A stretch of 64,000 nucleotides of DNA from Micromonospora olivasterospora (GTDB lineage Bacteria > Actinomycetota > Actinomycetes > Mycobacteriales > Micromonosporaceae). This document shows positions 8,797 to 17,585 of the stretch, piece after piece; position 1 is the first letter of the stretch; each line of letters opens with the position of its first letter. The translations under genes and the position numbers were made by a program. Below the pieces are notes generated by a model. That model worked only from the letters and a program-made list of their open reading frames with translations. It had not been told where the DNA came from and ran no database searches. The stretch lies in contig NZ_VLKE01000001.1 in the NCBI RefSeq assembly GCF_007830265.1, positions 5,704,001-5,768,000 of the forward strand, in the 5' to 3' direction.

Positions 8797-10209
8797 GTGG
8801 ACGCGTTGGACGTCGCCCGCTGGCAGTTCGGTGTCACCACCGTCTACCACTTCCTGTTCGTACCGCTGACCATCGGCCTGTCCGTGCTGGTCGCGATCCT
8901 GCAGACCCGCTGGCACCGCACCGGCGACGAGCGCTACCTCAAGCTCACCAGGTTCTACGGCAAGCTGTTCCTCATCAACTTCGCCATGGGCGTGGTCACC
9001 GGCATCGTCCAGGAATTCCAGTTCGGCATGAACTGGAGCGACTACTCCCGCTTCGTCGGCGACATCTTCGGCGCCCCCCTCGCGATCGAGGCCCTCGTGG
9101 CCTTCTTCCTCGAATCCACCTTCATCGGCCTGTGGATCTTCGGCTGGGACCGGCTGCCCAAACGCCTGCACCTGGCCGCCATCTGGGCCGCCGCCATCGG
9201 CAGCAACCTGTCGGCCTACTTCATCCTCGCCGCCAACTCGTTCATGCAGAACCCCGTCGGCTACCGGATCAACCCCGACGCCGGGCGGGCCGAGCTGACC
9301 GACTTCCTCGCCGTGCTCACCAACAAGGTCGCCCTCGTCACGTTCCCCCACACCATCGCCGGCTCGTTCCTCGTCGCCGGGTCCCTCGTCGTCGCCGTCG
9401 GCCTGTGGCACCTCGTCCGCAACCGCGACAGCGCCGACACCCCCGCCTACCGCTACGCCACCCGGTTCGGCGCCTGGGTCGTCATGATCGCCACCGTCGG
9501 CGTGCTCGTCACCGGCGACATCCAAGGCAAGATCATGACCGAGGTGCAGCCCATGAAGATGGCCGCCGCCGAGGGCCTCTACACCACCGAGAGCCCCGCC
9601 TCATTCTCCGTGCTCACCGTCGGCAGCCTCGACGGCAGCCGCGAGGTCTTCGCCATCAAGATCCCCTACCTGCTGTCGTTCCTCGGCACCGGCGACCCCA
9701 ACGGCACCGTGCAGGGCATCAACGACCTACAGGCCCAGTACGCCAGCCAGTACGGCCCCGGCAGCTACACACCGATCATCCCCGTCACCTACTGGAGCTT
9801 CCGCTTCATGATCGCCTTCGGGCTCGCCGCCGCCGCGATCGCCGTGCTCGTCCTGTGGTCGCAGCGCCGGGGCCGCACCCCCACCAGCCGCTGGCTGCTG
9901 CGCGCCGGCCTGGCCATGCCCGTGCTGCCCCTGCTCGCCAACGCCTTCGGCTGGATCTTCACCGAGATGGGCCGCCAACCCTGGATCGTCTTCGGCGAGA
10001 TGCTCACCCGCGACGGCGTGTCCCGCAGCGTCTCCCTGACCGAGGTGCTCACCTCCTTCACCGCCTTCACCCTCGTCTACGCCACCCTCGCCGTCGTCGA
10101 GATCAAACTCCTGCTGCGCTACGCCAAAGCCGGCGTACCCGACCTGACCCCCGCGCCCGAACCCACCGACACCGACGACGCCGAGCGCCCGCTCGCCTTC
10201 GCCTACTGA
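8797..10209 (+). CDS. cydA: Cytochrome bd ubiquinol/menaquinol oxidase subunit I
   Basis: 470 residues from GTG 8797. Together with CydB it oxidises quinol and reduces oxygen to water with high affinity; it holds hemes b558, b595 and d. Visible signatures: the His of TVYHFLFVP, the His of TFPHTIAGSF, and the GRQPW motif (TEMGRQPWIVFGEM) near residue 390. The Q-loop is of the short type given the total length. Eight to nine membrane segments are apparent. cydB starts 15 bp downstream. No cydDC transporter genes follow in this window. The + strand here is strongly C-rich, unlike folD further on. Confidence 0.95.
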   Translation: MDALDVARWQFGVTTVYHFLFVPLTIGLSVLVAILQTRWHRTGDERYLKLTRFYGKLFLINFAMGVVTGIVQEFQFGMNWSDYSRFVGDIFGAPLAIEALVAFFLESTFIGLWIFGWDRLPKRLHLAAIWAAAIGSNLSAYFILAANSFMQNPVGYRINPDAGRAELTDFLAVLTNKVALVTFPHTIAGSFLVAGSLVVAVGLWHLVRNRDSADTPAYRYATRFGAWVVMIATVGVLVTGDIQGKIMTEVQPMKMAAAEGLYTTESPASFSVLTVGSLDGSREVFAIKIPYLLSFLGTGDPNGTVQGINDLQAQYASQYGPGSYTPIIPVTYWSFRFMIAFGLAAAAIAVLVLWSQRRGRTPTSRWLLRAGLAMPVLPLLANAFGWIFTEMGRQPWIVFGEMLTRDGVSRSVSLTEVLTSFTAFTLVYATLAVVEIKLLLRYAKAGVPDLTPAPEPTDTDDAERPLAFAY

Positions 10210-10224
10210 CCTGCGGAGCCCACC

Positions 10225-11223
10225 GTGGAACTGACCACCGCCTGGTTTCTCCTCGTCGCCGTGCTCTTCACCGGCTACTTCATCCTCGAGGGCTTCGACT
10301 TCGGCGTCGGCATGCTGCTGCCCGTCCTCGGCCGCGACGACCGGGAACGCCGCGTCCTGATCAACACCATCGGCCCCGTCTGGGACGGCAACGAGGTCTG
10401 GCTCATCACCGCCGGCGGCGCCATGTTCGCCGCCTTCCCCGAGTGGTACGCCACCCTCTTCTCCGGCTTCTACCTGCCCCTGCTGCTGATCCTGCTCGCC
10501 CTCATCGCCCGCGGCGTCGCCTTCGAGTACCGGCACAAGCGCCCCGAGGCATGGTGGAAACGCCGCTGGGACACCGCCATCTTCGTCGGCTCGCTCGTCC
10601 CCGCCGTGCTCTGGGGCGTCGCCTTCGCCAACATCCTGCGCGGCGTGCCCCTTTCCGCCGACCACGAGTACGTCGGCGGCCTGCTCGACCTGCTCCACCC
10701 GTACGCCCTGCTCGGCGGCGCCACCACCGGCGCGCTGTTCCTCACCCACGGCGCCGTGTTCGTCGCCCTCAAGACCGTCGGCGACATCCGTCACCGCGCC
10801 CGCGCCCTGGCCGTCAAGCTCGGCGCCGGCACCGCCGTGCTCGCGGTCGCCTTCCTGACCTGGACGCTGAACATCCGCTCCAGCGCCGCCGCCGTCGTGC
10901 TCGCCGCCGGCGCCGCCCTCGCCCTGGTCGGTGGACTCGCCGCCGCCCGGGTACGCCGGGAGGGCTGGGCGTTCACCGGCACCGCCGTGGCGATCGGGCT
11001 GGCCGTGGCGACCCTGTTCGCCGCGCTGTTCCCGAACGTGCTGCCGTCCACCCTGGACACCGCCGGCTCGCTGACCGCGAGCAACGCGGCGTCCACCCCG
11101 TACACCCTGAAGATCATGACCTGGGTGGCCGTGGTGTTCACCCCGGTCGTGCTGGCCTACCAGGGCTGGACCTACTGGGTGTTCCGCAGGCGCATCGGCG
11201 TCGCCCACATCCCGCGGCACTGA
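10225..11223 (+). CDS. cydB: Cytochrome bd oxidase subunit II
   Basis: 332 residues from GTG 10225. The N-terminal FILEGFDFGVGMLLPVLG is the family signature in the first membrane helix; WDGNEVWLI follows. Eight to nine membrane segments. It pairs with CydA to form the terminal oxidase in the cytoplasmic membrane. The 15-bp gap to cydA indicates a two-gene operon, closed by the hairpin at 11230-11263. Confidence 0.95.
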   Translation: MELTTAWFLLVAVLFTGYFILEGFDFGVGMLLPVLGRDDRERRVLINTIGPVWDGNEVWLITAGGAMFAAFPEWYATLFSGFYLPLLLILLALIARGVAFEYRHKRPEAWWKRRWDTAIFVGSLVPAVLWGVAFANILRGVPLSADHEYVGGLLDLLHPYALLGGATTGALFLTHGAVFVALKTVGDIRHRARALAVKLGAGTAVLAVAFLTWTLNIRSSAAAVVLAAGAALALVGGLAAARVRREGWAFTGTAVAIGLAVATLFAALFPNVLPSTLDTAGSLTASNAASTPYTLKIMTWVAVVFTPVVLAYQGWTYWVFRRRIGVAHIPRH

Positions 11224-11229
11224 CCCGCG

Positions 11230-11263
11230 CCCGGGGCCGGGGACGGCCCGGCCCGGCCCCGGG
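11230..11263 (+). terminator. Terminator hairpin after cydB
   Basis: A perfect 12-bp stem (11230-11241 with 11252-11263), all G/C, loop of 10 bases, 6 bp after the cydB stop and followed by AAAAACC rather than a T-run. The position supports a transcript end for cydAB. Confidence 0.65.
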
Positions 11264-11307
11264 AAAAACCGGTTTGGCGCCGCCCGAGCCGTGGCTACCG
11301 TCGGCAG

Positions 11308-12507
11308 ATGCCCACAAGCGTCGCCGTCCGCGAACTCACCCCCGACGACATCCCCGCCGCCTGGGCACTCGGCGGCCTCGCGTTCGGCTCCGACCCGCAA
11401 CCCCCGCCGGACGCCACCACCCGCGTCCGGCCCGGCATGACCCCCTACGGCGCGTTCGACCCCGCCGGCCGGCTGTGCGGCAAGGCCGTCGACCTGCACC
11501 ACGAGCAGTGGTGGTCCGGGCGGGCCGTGCCCGCCGCCGGCGTCGCCGGCGTCGCCGTGGCCCCCGAGGCCCGCGGCCGGGGCGTCGCCCGCGCCCTGCT
11601 GGCCGCCCTGCTGCGCGGCGCCCGCGAGCGCGGCGCCGCCGTCAGCGCCCTGTATCCCACCACCACCGGCCCCTACCGGGCCTGCGGCTGGGAGGTCGCC
11701 GGCACCCTGCGCACCGTCGACCTGGCCACCGCCGACCTGCCCCGGCACCGGCCCGCCCCGCACCTGAGCGTCCGCGCCGCCGGCGCGCAGGACATGCCCG
11801 CCGTCGCCGGCCTGTACGAGCGCGTCGCCCGCCACCGCCGCGGCATGCTCACCCGCCGCGGCGAACTGTTCGACCACCTCGGCGCCACCACCGCCCTGCC
11901 CACCGACGGCGTCACCCTCGTCGAGGACGCCGGCGAGCTGGTCGGCTACGTCAGCTGGGACCGCGGCCGCGGCGGCTACGGGCCCGATTCCGTCCTCACC
12001 GTCGAAGACGTCCTCGCCACCAGCGCCGACGCGGCCCGGGAACTCCTCGGCGTCCTCGCCAGTTGGCGCAGCGTCGCCCCCACCCTGCGGCTGCGCCTGC
12101 TCGACGGCGACGCCGTCACCGCCCAACTGCCCCTGGAGACGGTCCGGGAACACCGGCAGCAGCCCTGGATGCACCGGCCCGTGGACGTGACCCGGGCCGT
12201 ACGGGAACGCGGCTGGCCGGCGCACGCGCGCGGCGTCGTCGACCTCACCCTCCACGACGACCTCGCCGACTGGAACGCCGGCGCCTGGCGGCTGGAGGTC
12301 GCCGACGGCGCGGCCGAGCTGCGCCGGACCACCGGCGAACCGGCCCTGCACCTGAGCGTGCGCGGCTTCGCCCAGCTCTACGCCGGGGCCACCACCGCGG
12401 AGAGCCTCGTGCACGCCGACCAGCTCCGGCACCGACCCGACGCCGACCCCCGCGCCCTCGACCTGCTCGCCGCCGGCGGCCCCGCCCAGCTGCTCGACTA
12501 CTTCTGA
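11308..12507 (+). CDS. Eis-like GNAT N-acetyltransferase
   Basis: 399 residues from ATG 11308. Domain order fits the Eis family: an N-terminal GNAT domain with the acetyl-CoA loop (VAGVAVAPEARGRGVARALL), a second degenerate GNAT domain from about residue 160, and a C-terminal SCP2-like domain ending LLDYF, where the terminal carboxylate is catalytic in Eis. Eis enzymes acetylate lysine side chains and aminoglycoside amines; the natural substrate here is unknown. It is a single gene between the cydAB terminator and its own hairpin. Confidence 0.85.
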   Translation: MPTSVAVRELTPDDIPAAWALGGLAFGSDPQPPPDATTRVRPGMTPYGAFDPAGRLCGKAVDLHHEQWWSGRAVPAAGVAGVAVAPEARGRGVARALLAALLRGARERGAAVSALYPTTTGPYRACGWEVAGTLRTVDLATADLPRHRPAPHLSVRAAGAQDMPAVAGLYERVARHRRGMLTRRGELFDHLGATTALPTDGVTLVEDAGELVGYVSWDRGRGGYGPDSVLTVEDVLATSADAARELLGVLASWRSVAPTLRLRLLDGDAVTAQLPLETVREHRQQPWMHRPVDVTRAVRERGWPAHARGVVDLTLHDDLADWNAGAWRLEVADGAAELRRTTGEPALHLSVRGFAQLYAGATTAESLVHADQLRHRPDADPRALDLLAAGGPAQLLDYF

Positions 12508-12509
12508 CC

Positions 12510-12527
12510 GGGCGCCGCGCGGCGCCC
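12510..12527 (+). terminator. Short perfect palindrome after the Eis-like gene
   Basis: An 18-bp perfect palindrome (gggcgccgc and its complement) begins 3 bp after the stop codon. Its place suggests a transcription end; with almost no loop it could also form a cruciform only. Confidence 0.45.
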
Positions 12528-12531
12528 GACG

Positions 12532-12585
12532 CGGGATCCGGCCCGCCAGCCGCGCTCGCGGGATCCGGCCCGCCAGCCGCGCTCG
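12532..12585. repeat. Two tandem copies of a 27-bp unit
   Basis: Units 12532-12558 and 12559-12585 are identical, each opening with cgggatccgg and closing with agccgcgctcg. They sit in the intergenic stretch between the Eis-like gene and the dockerin-containing gene. No gene is visible in 12508-12793. Confidence 0.9.
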
Positions 12586-12750
12586 GCGGCAACGCAGGGG
12601 GAGTGCCTCGGCGGCCGTCAATGCCCCGACCGGTGCGGCCGGCCTCCTGGACGTGTCCCGCCGACTGTCGATCGACGGGACCGGCCACGCGAACAGCCGA
12701 TGCGCGGTGAGTAATCAGGCTGTTACTTTTCGCACCGGAATTCGGTTGAT

Positions 12751-12769
12751 CGCCTGTCGTCGACAGGCG
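12751..12769 (+). promoter_or_regulatory. Inverted repeat upstream of the dockerin-containing gene
   Basis: Arms cgcctgtc and gacaggcg with a 3-base spacer, 25 bp before the start codon of the large secreted protein and just after a relatively AT-rich stretch (gctgttacttttcgc). It could be an operator or a leader hairpin; no regulator is assigned. Confidence 0.4.
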
Positions 12770-12793
12770 TCCCGACGAGCCCGTGGAGGGGAC

Positions 12794-15415
12794 ATGAGAC
12801 GTGCTCGACCATTGATCGGGTTGGCCGCGCTCTGCCTTGTCGTACCGGCCGCGCCCGCCGTGGCCGCGGCCGCCGCCGCGCCCGTGACCCAACCGGCCAG
12901 CGCGGTCTACAGCGTCAGCGGCGGCGAACTGTCGGCGGGGCAGCAGGGCACGGTGCCGTTCACCGTCGCCGCCAGCGACTACACCCCGGCCGGGCACGGC
13001 CGCGTGCTGGTCGGCTTCACGCTCGACGCCGCGCCCGGCAGCGCCCTCGACCCCGGCATGATCGTGGTCCGCTCGAAGTCCGGCCCACCGCCGTACGTCT
13101 CCGTGCCGTGGCGCGCCGACACCCCCGGCAGCAGGTCCAGCTTCACCGTCGCCGCCCTCGCCCCCGGCGGCGCCTACGACGTCCTGATCAGATCCGACAA
13201 GAACACCTCCGGCGCCTACCAACTCTCCGCGTTCCTCGCCGGCGACGCCAACGCCGACTTCACCGTCAACCAGGACGACCTCGTCCTCATCGACTCCCTG
13301 GCCGGCACCGCGTACGGCGCGCCCACGTACTCGCCGTGGGCCGACGTGGACCGCAGCGGAACGATCAACCGACTCGACCGGATCGCCGCGGCGCTCAACC
13401 TCGGCGCGGCCACCCGACTACGGCTGACGGTCGAGAACCCCCTCGACGAGGCCCTGCCCGCAGACGCGCTCGCCCTGACCGACGTGTCGCCGACCGGCTT
13501 CAACCCCGCGTCCACCCCGGTGACGTTCAGCCTCTCCGGAGCGCAGTTCCACGCCGACCCGGCCGAGATGGCGCTCACCGTCAACGACCACCGGGTGCCG
13601 GCCGACCGGATCGCCGTCGAGCAGCACCGGGTGAGCGCGGCGTCCGCGCTGACCGACGGCCGCAACGACCTGCGCTTCGCCGGCGTCGACACCCTCGGCC
13701 GCCCCCTCTACCACACCGCCACCGTCTGGGCGGGCGCCAACACCCTCCGGGTGGACGTGGTGGACGAGGCCGGCGCGCCGGTCACCGAGCCGGTGAACGT
13801 GCGCGTCAGCCTCACCGACGACCAGGACATCTCCGTCGAGCACACCACCTCGACCGGTCAACTGACCGTGCCCAACGTCCCGTCCCGCACCGTCCTGGTC
13901 AAGGCCACCGCAAGCGGCAACCGGCACGGCCTCGCGGGCGTGTACGCCGGCGACGGGTCGGTCCGGGTCACGCTGCTCGGCTTCGCCCCGCCCAGCACCG
14001 TCGACAACAACGACTTCAGCCAGGGCACGGCGGGCTGGAACACCGGCACCGCCCCGGTCACCATCACCCCGCACGTGGAGGGCATCCCCGGCTCGGCCTC
14101 CGCCAACGGCCTGTCGGCGCAGCGCGGACAGCGTGCCTCGGCGCCCCCGATGACCCCGGCGAAGCCCACCGCGACCGACGCGAAGGTGACCCCGTCGAGC
14201 ATCGTGGACAACGACCTGACCCTCGGCACCGCCGGCGAGGGCGAACAGTCCGTGTCCCGCGCGTTCACCACCGACGAGGACGTGACCGCCGTGCGCGTCC
14301 GCTACCGGTTCATCACCAGCGAGGTGCCGGGCGGCTGGTTCGGCTCCGAGTTCAACGACTACTTCCGCATCTCCCTGCGCAGCCAGCAGGGCGGCGGGTC
14401 GGCCGCCGAGGCCAACAGCATGAACGGCCTGGGCCTGGGCCAGTTCGACTACGGCAGCGGCGCCACCGGCTGGCGGGAACTCACCCTGCCCGTGGACAAG
14501 GCCGGCGACACCATCCAGGTCGACCTGGGCGTGGCCAACGTCGCCGACGACCTGTTCGACTCGCAGGTCGTCGTCGACTTCGTCGAGGAGGTCCGCGACC
14601 AGATCCAGCCGAGCCTCACCTGGAACAACACCGCCGGCGGCATGGACCTGCGGTACACCGTGGACAACGGCGAACTCAAGCAGGCCGCCACCATCGACGT
14701 GTACTGGGCCAACGGCCCCGGCCACGCCAACCGGCTCGGGACGCCCATCTTCAGCCACTCCGTCCCCGCGGGCACCGCCGCCGGCCAGCACGGGCCAATC
14801 CGCATCGCCGGGAACCTGCTGGCCGACAACCCGGCCGGCGCCACCCACCTGATCGCGGTGGCCAGCCCCAGCCGGGTAGGCGCCCTGGCCGACGTGCAGG
14901 TGGCCTTCGGCGCCAACGCCAACGCCGCGGCGCTGAGCGCGGCCACCATCGACATCGTCAAGGACAGCCTGCGCGCCGCCGGCCAACGCACCGTCACCAT
15001 CACCAGCACCGCGCGCACCCCCGCCGACCAGGCGCGGGCGATGTTCCAGAACCTGACCAACGCGGCGAACCCGGTGAGCGTCAACGTCGCCAACCAGCTG
15101 GCGCTCTACGCCGCGGCCGGCGACGCGGTCGTCAACAGGTTCGTCCAGCAGACCCAGGGAATGACCCTGCAACAGATCCTGGCCAACTCCGCGACCATCC
15201 GCGCCGCCATGGAACAGGAGATCAACAACCAGGGCCCGCAGAACGTCTCCCGCCACTGCGCCGACCCCGCCGTCGTCAACGTCGCCGACCTCGGCGCCGG
15301 CGCCTTCAACGCGACCAACGGCCCGCTGTTCGTCAACGCGATCCGCCCGCGGGTGACCCGCTTCATCGACGAGCGCGCCACCAACAACTGCTACCACATC
15401 GAGATAACACAGTAG
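12794..15415 (+). CDS. Large secreted protein with dockerin-like repeats and C-terminal M15-like domain
   Basis: 873 residues from ATG 12794, preceded by GGAGGGG. Residues 1-27 are a signal peptide (MRRARPLIGLAALCLVV, then AVAAAAAAP). At about residues 150-200 lie two calcium-loop-like segments, GDANADFTVNQDDL and ADVDRSGTINRLDRI, spaced as in type I dockerins. The middle is a series of beta-sandwich-like stretches, including one with GTAGWNTGTAPVT as in carbohydrate-binding-like modules. The last 150 residues (TITSTARTPADQARAMF, VSRHCADP, NCYHIEI) resemble the Zn-peptidase M15 fold with candidate His/Asp/His ligands. I infer an extracellular, Ca-stabilised protein that may cleave peptidoglycan or a peptide; the function is not known. 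No cohesin or cellulosome genes are near. Confidence 0.7.
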   Translation: MRRARPLIGLAALCLVVPAAPAVAAAAAAPVTQPASAVYSVSGGELSAGQQGTVPFTVAASDYTPAGHGRVLVGFTLDAAPGSALDPGMIVVRSKSGPPPYVSVPWRADTPGSRSSFTVAALAPGGAYDVLIRSDKNTSGAYQLSAFLAGDANADFTVNQDDLVLIDSLAGTAYGAPTYSPWADVDRSGTINRLDRIAAALNLGAATRLRLTVENPLDEALPADALALTDVSPTGFNPASTPVTFSLSGAQFHADPAEMALTVNDHRVPADRIAVEQHRVSAASALTDGRNDLRFAGVDTLGRPLYHTATVWAGANTLRVDVVDEAGAPVTEPVNVRVSLTDDQDISVEHTTSTGQLTVPNVPSRTVLVKATASGNRHGLAGVYAGDGSVRVTLLGFAPPSTVDNNDFSQGTAGWNTGTAPVTITPHVEGIPGSASANGLSAQRGQRASAPPMTPAKPTATDAKVTPSSIVDNDLTLGTAGEGEQSVSRAFTTDEDVTAVRVRYRFITSEVPGGWFGSEFNDYFRISLRSQQGGGSAAEANSMNGLGLGQFDYGSGATGWRELTLPVDKAGDTIQVDLGVANVADDLFDSQVVVDFVEEVRDQIQPSLTWNNTAGGMDLRYTVDNGELKQAATIDVYWANGPGHANRLGTPIFSHSVPAGTAAGQHGPIRIAGNLLADNPAGATHLIAVASPSRVGALADVQVAFGANANAAALSAATIDIVKDSLRAAGQRTVTITSTARTPADQARAMFQNLTNAANPVSVNVANQLALYAAAGDAVVNRFVQQTQGMTLQQILANSATIRAAMEQEINNQGPQNVSRHCADPAVVNVADLGAGAFNATNGPLFVNAIRPRVTRFIDERATNNCYHIEITQ

Positions 15416-15421
15416 CCGCCA

Positions 15422-15465
15422 CACGATCGGCGGCAGGCGGCCACCGCCGCCTGCCGCCGATCGTG
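15422..15465. terminator. Bidirectional terminator hairpin
   Basis: A perfect 19-bp stem (15422-15440 with 15447-15465) and a 6-base loop lie between the stop codons of two convergent genes. It is the clearest hairpin in the window and should end transcription on both strands. Confidence 0.8.
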
Positions 15466-15485
15466 CCCGCCCACGGCAAGCCCGG

Positions 15486-16178
15486 TCAGCCCGCCTCGCG
15501 CAACTCCGCCAGCCGTGCCTCGATCTCCGCCAGCTCGGCGCGCAGCTTCTCCGCCTGCTGCTCGGCCTCCGCCCGCTCCGCGGCCAGGATCTGTTCCACC
15601 GCCTCCTGCACCCCCGGCACGTCCACCAGCGCCACCATCTTCAGCGCCTCCGCCGGCTTCACCACGTACGGCTTCGCGAGGGCCTTGCTGCCCTGCTGCG
15701 CCGCGACCGTCCACTCGCCGTCGGCGTACGCCAACGTCACCGTCAGCCCCGCCGGCCCCTTCGGCTTGGCCACCTTGGCCGCCCGCTTCGCCGGCTTCGC
15801 CTCCGCCTGCTGCTCCACTCTCGGCTCCTCCCGCCGCGCCGCCGGCACCCTCGGCGGGGTGTCCAGCACGAACTCCGGCTCCGCAGCCGGTTGCGGCTGC
15901 TCGACCACCGGCTCCGGCCGCGCCTCGGCCGCCCTGCGCCCCGCCCCGCGCGGCGCGATCGCCACGTCGGCGGGGGAGAACGGCAACTCGTCGCGGCCGA
16001 AGCGCACCACCACGTACTCGTCCGACTCCGCCGGATCGGCCAGCTCCACGACCTGACCCACCTGGCCGGCGATCTGACCGGCGGAGGCGGTGAACACCAC
16101 CTTCGGCTTCCGGCCGGCCGCCAACGCCTCCCGAATGCCCTCCACCTCGTCCGTGGACAAACCCTCGCCGCCGCCCAT
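15486..16178 (-). CDS. Conserved hypothetical protein with C-terminal coiled coil
   Basis: 230 residues from ATG 16178. The N-terminal 75 residues look like a small beta-rich domain (GRKPKVVFTASAGQIAGQVGQVVELAD, then VVVRFGRDELPFSPADVAI). A low-complexity Pro/Ala/Glu/Lys linker spans about 80-135 (PAKRAAKVAKPKGPAG). A second small domain follows (LTVTLAYADGEWTVAAQQG), and the last 35 residues are a heptad-patterned coiled coil (AERAEAEQQAEKLRAELAEI). No enzyme motif is visible and I do not recognise a named family. It is a single gene, divergent from the SDR gene. Confidence 0.65.
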   Translation of the reverse strand: MGGGEGLSTDEVEGIREALAAGRKPKVVFTASAGQIAGQVGQVVELADPAESDEYVVVRFGRDELPFSPADVAIAPRGAGRRAAEARPEPVVEQPQPAAEPEFVLDTPPRVPAARREEPRVEQQAEAKPAKRAAKVAKPKGPAGLTVTLAYADGEWTVAAQQGSKALAKPYVVKPAEALKMVALVDVPGVQEAVEQILAAERAEAEQQAEKLRAELAEIEARLAELREAG

Positions 16179-16347
16179 CACAACCCTCTTCCGTACACCT
16201 GTCTGATTCCTGCCTTGATACCAGTCGGCCCCGACAGCGCGAAGATCAGCCCCCGCTCGGGCGCCACTGCGACGGCGCTCTCCGGCACCGGGCCGATCAT
16301 CGCCGGTAACGTCACCGCCGACACCCGACGGCAGGGGAGCGGCCCGG

Positions 16348-17076
16348 ATGAACCCAGTCACCATCGTCACCGGCGGCAGCCGCGGCATCGGCGCCGCCAC
16401 GGCCCGCCGCCTCGCCCACGACGGCCACCACGTCGTCGTCGGCTACCGCCGCGACCACGACGCCGCCGCCCGCGTCGTCGCCGACATCCGCACCGCCGGG
16501 CGCCACGGCATCGCCGTCGCCGCCGAGGCGGCGGACCCCGAGCAGATCCAGCGGCTCTTCGACACCGCCGCCGACCTCGGCCCCCTGACCGGCCTGGTCA
16601 ACAACGCCGGCGTCACCAGCCCGATCGGCCCGTTCACCGACCTGCGCGTCGACGACCTGCGCCGCGTCGTCGACGTCAACCTCATCGGGTACGTCCTGGC
16701 CGCCCAGCAAGCCGCCCGCCGGATGAGCGCCGGCGGCGCGATCGTCAACGTCTCATCCGCCGCCGCCACCCTCGGCAGCCCGGGGGAGTACGTCCACTAC
16801 GCCGCGGTCAAGGCCGCCACCGACACCCTCACCGTCGGCCTGGCCAAGGAACTGGCCCCGCGCGGCATCCGCGTCAACGCGGTCGCCCCCGGCATCATCC
16901 GCACCGACCTGCACGCCGTGTCCGGCGCGCCCGACCGCCCCGACACCGCCGCCGGCCGCATCCCGATGGGCCGCGCCGGGCAGCCCGACGAGGTCGCCGG
17001 CGCGATCGCCTGGCTGCTCGGCCCCGACGCCGGCTACACCACCGGCGCCGTCCTGCGCGTCTCCGGCGGCCTCTGA
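16348..17076 (+). CDS. Short-chain dehydrogenase/reductase, FabG-like
   Basis: 242 residues from ATG 16348, after GCAGGGGAG. A classical SDR: TGGSRGIGAATA (NAD(P) loop), NNAGV, the catalytic Ser in NVSSAAA and YVHYAAVKAA (Tyr-x3-Lys), then NAVAPGIIRTD and GAVLRVSGGL at the end. It probably oxidises or reduces an alcohol or ketone with NADP(H); it has no operon partner to suggest the substrate. Codons end mostly in C. Confidence 0.85.
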   Translation: MNPVTIVTGGSRGIGAATARRLAHDGHHVVVGYRRDHDAAARVVADIRTAGRHGIAVAAEAADPEQIQRLFDTAADLGPLTGLVNNAGVTSPIGPFTDLRVDDLRRVVDVNLIGYVLAAQQAARRMSAGGAIVNVSSAAATLGSPGEYVHYAAVKAATDTLTVGLAKELAPRGIRVNAVAPGIIRTDLHAVSGAPDRPDTAAGRIPMGRAGQPDEVAGAIAWLLGPDAGYTTGAVLRVSGGL

Positions 17077-17101
17077 CCGCTGCGGCGGGGCGGCCGCGAT
17101 T

Positions 17102-17173
17102 GGCTCCATGGCGGCGACATGGGGGTATCCGAGTCCCCTGGATGCCCCCATGTCGGTGACACGGAGTGGATCA
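17102..17173. repeat. Dispersed imperfect palindromic repeat, copy 1
   Basis: A 72-bp imperfect inverted repeat built around cgacatgggggtatcc and its near-complement ggatgcccccatgtcgg. A second copy with about 80 percent identity by eye lies in opposite orientation at 58475-58549. It lies after the SDR stop codon and may also work as a terminator. Confidence 0.7.
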
Positions 17174-17216
17174 CCCCGGCCCACCCGTCAAACCGTGACG
17201 CCCCGGCCCGCCCGCG

Positions 17217-17473
17217 TCAGGGTTTGACGGCGAGCACGGGCCGGTCGGCGTCGAGCAGGATGCGCTGCGCTCACCGTCAGGGCGCGCGCGAGGCCGCGCG
17301 GGTCGACCCTCGGACCGTAGCCGGACGATGTACTCACCGGGGACCGGCCGAAGGCCCGGCGCGGCGTCCGTCGCCCTGACCGGTGACGGCGACGCGGGCG
17401 CCGCCGCGGCCGGTACGGCGGCCAGGGCGTTGCCTGCGGCCACCAGCAGGGCCACCAGGACCCGTGATCTCAT
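17217..17473 (-). pseudogene. Small secreted protein gene with frame break
   Basis: From ATG 17473 there is a clear signal peptide (MRSRVLVALLVAAGNALAAV, then PAAAAPA) followed by VPGEYIVRLRSEG, which resembles the first strand of an I9-type propeptide. The frame then fails, and the likely end, AQRILLDADRPVLAVKP and a stop at 17217, is in another frame. The span is one base short of a multiple of three, so one missing base would give a protein of about 85 residues. It may be a remnant of a secreted subtilase-type gene or a small stand-alone protein. It lies close to dif in a decayed zone. Confidence 0.5.
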
Positions 17474-17585
17474 GTTGCCTCCCAGAATCGCCCGGCGTCA
17501 TCGAGAGGGCGATGAACGTCCGGGCGCGGAGGCACGCCAGGTCGAGCGATGGCGAAACGTCAATGCCTCGCCCGCAGGTCGGCAT

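Noticed and set aside
9132..12710. A 1192-codon open frame on the + strand
   Set aside because: It is the out-of-frame shadow of cydA, cydB and the Eis-like gene, made of Arg/Pro/His-rich peptide with no motif.
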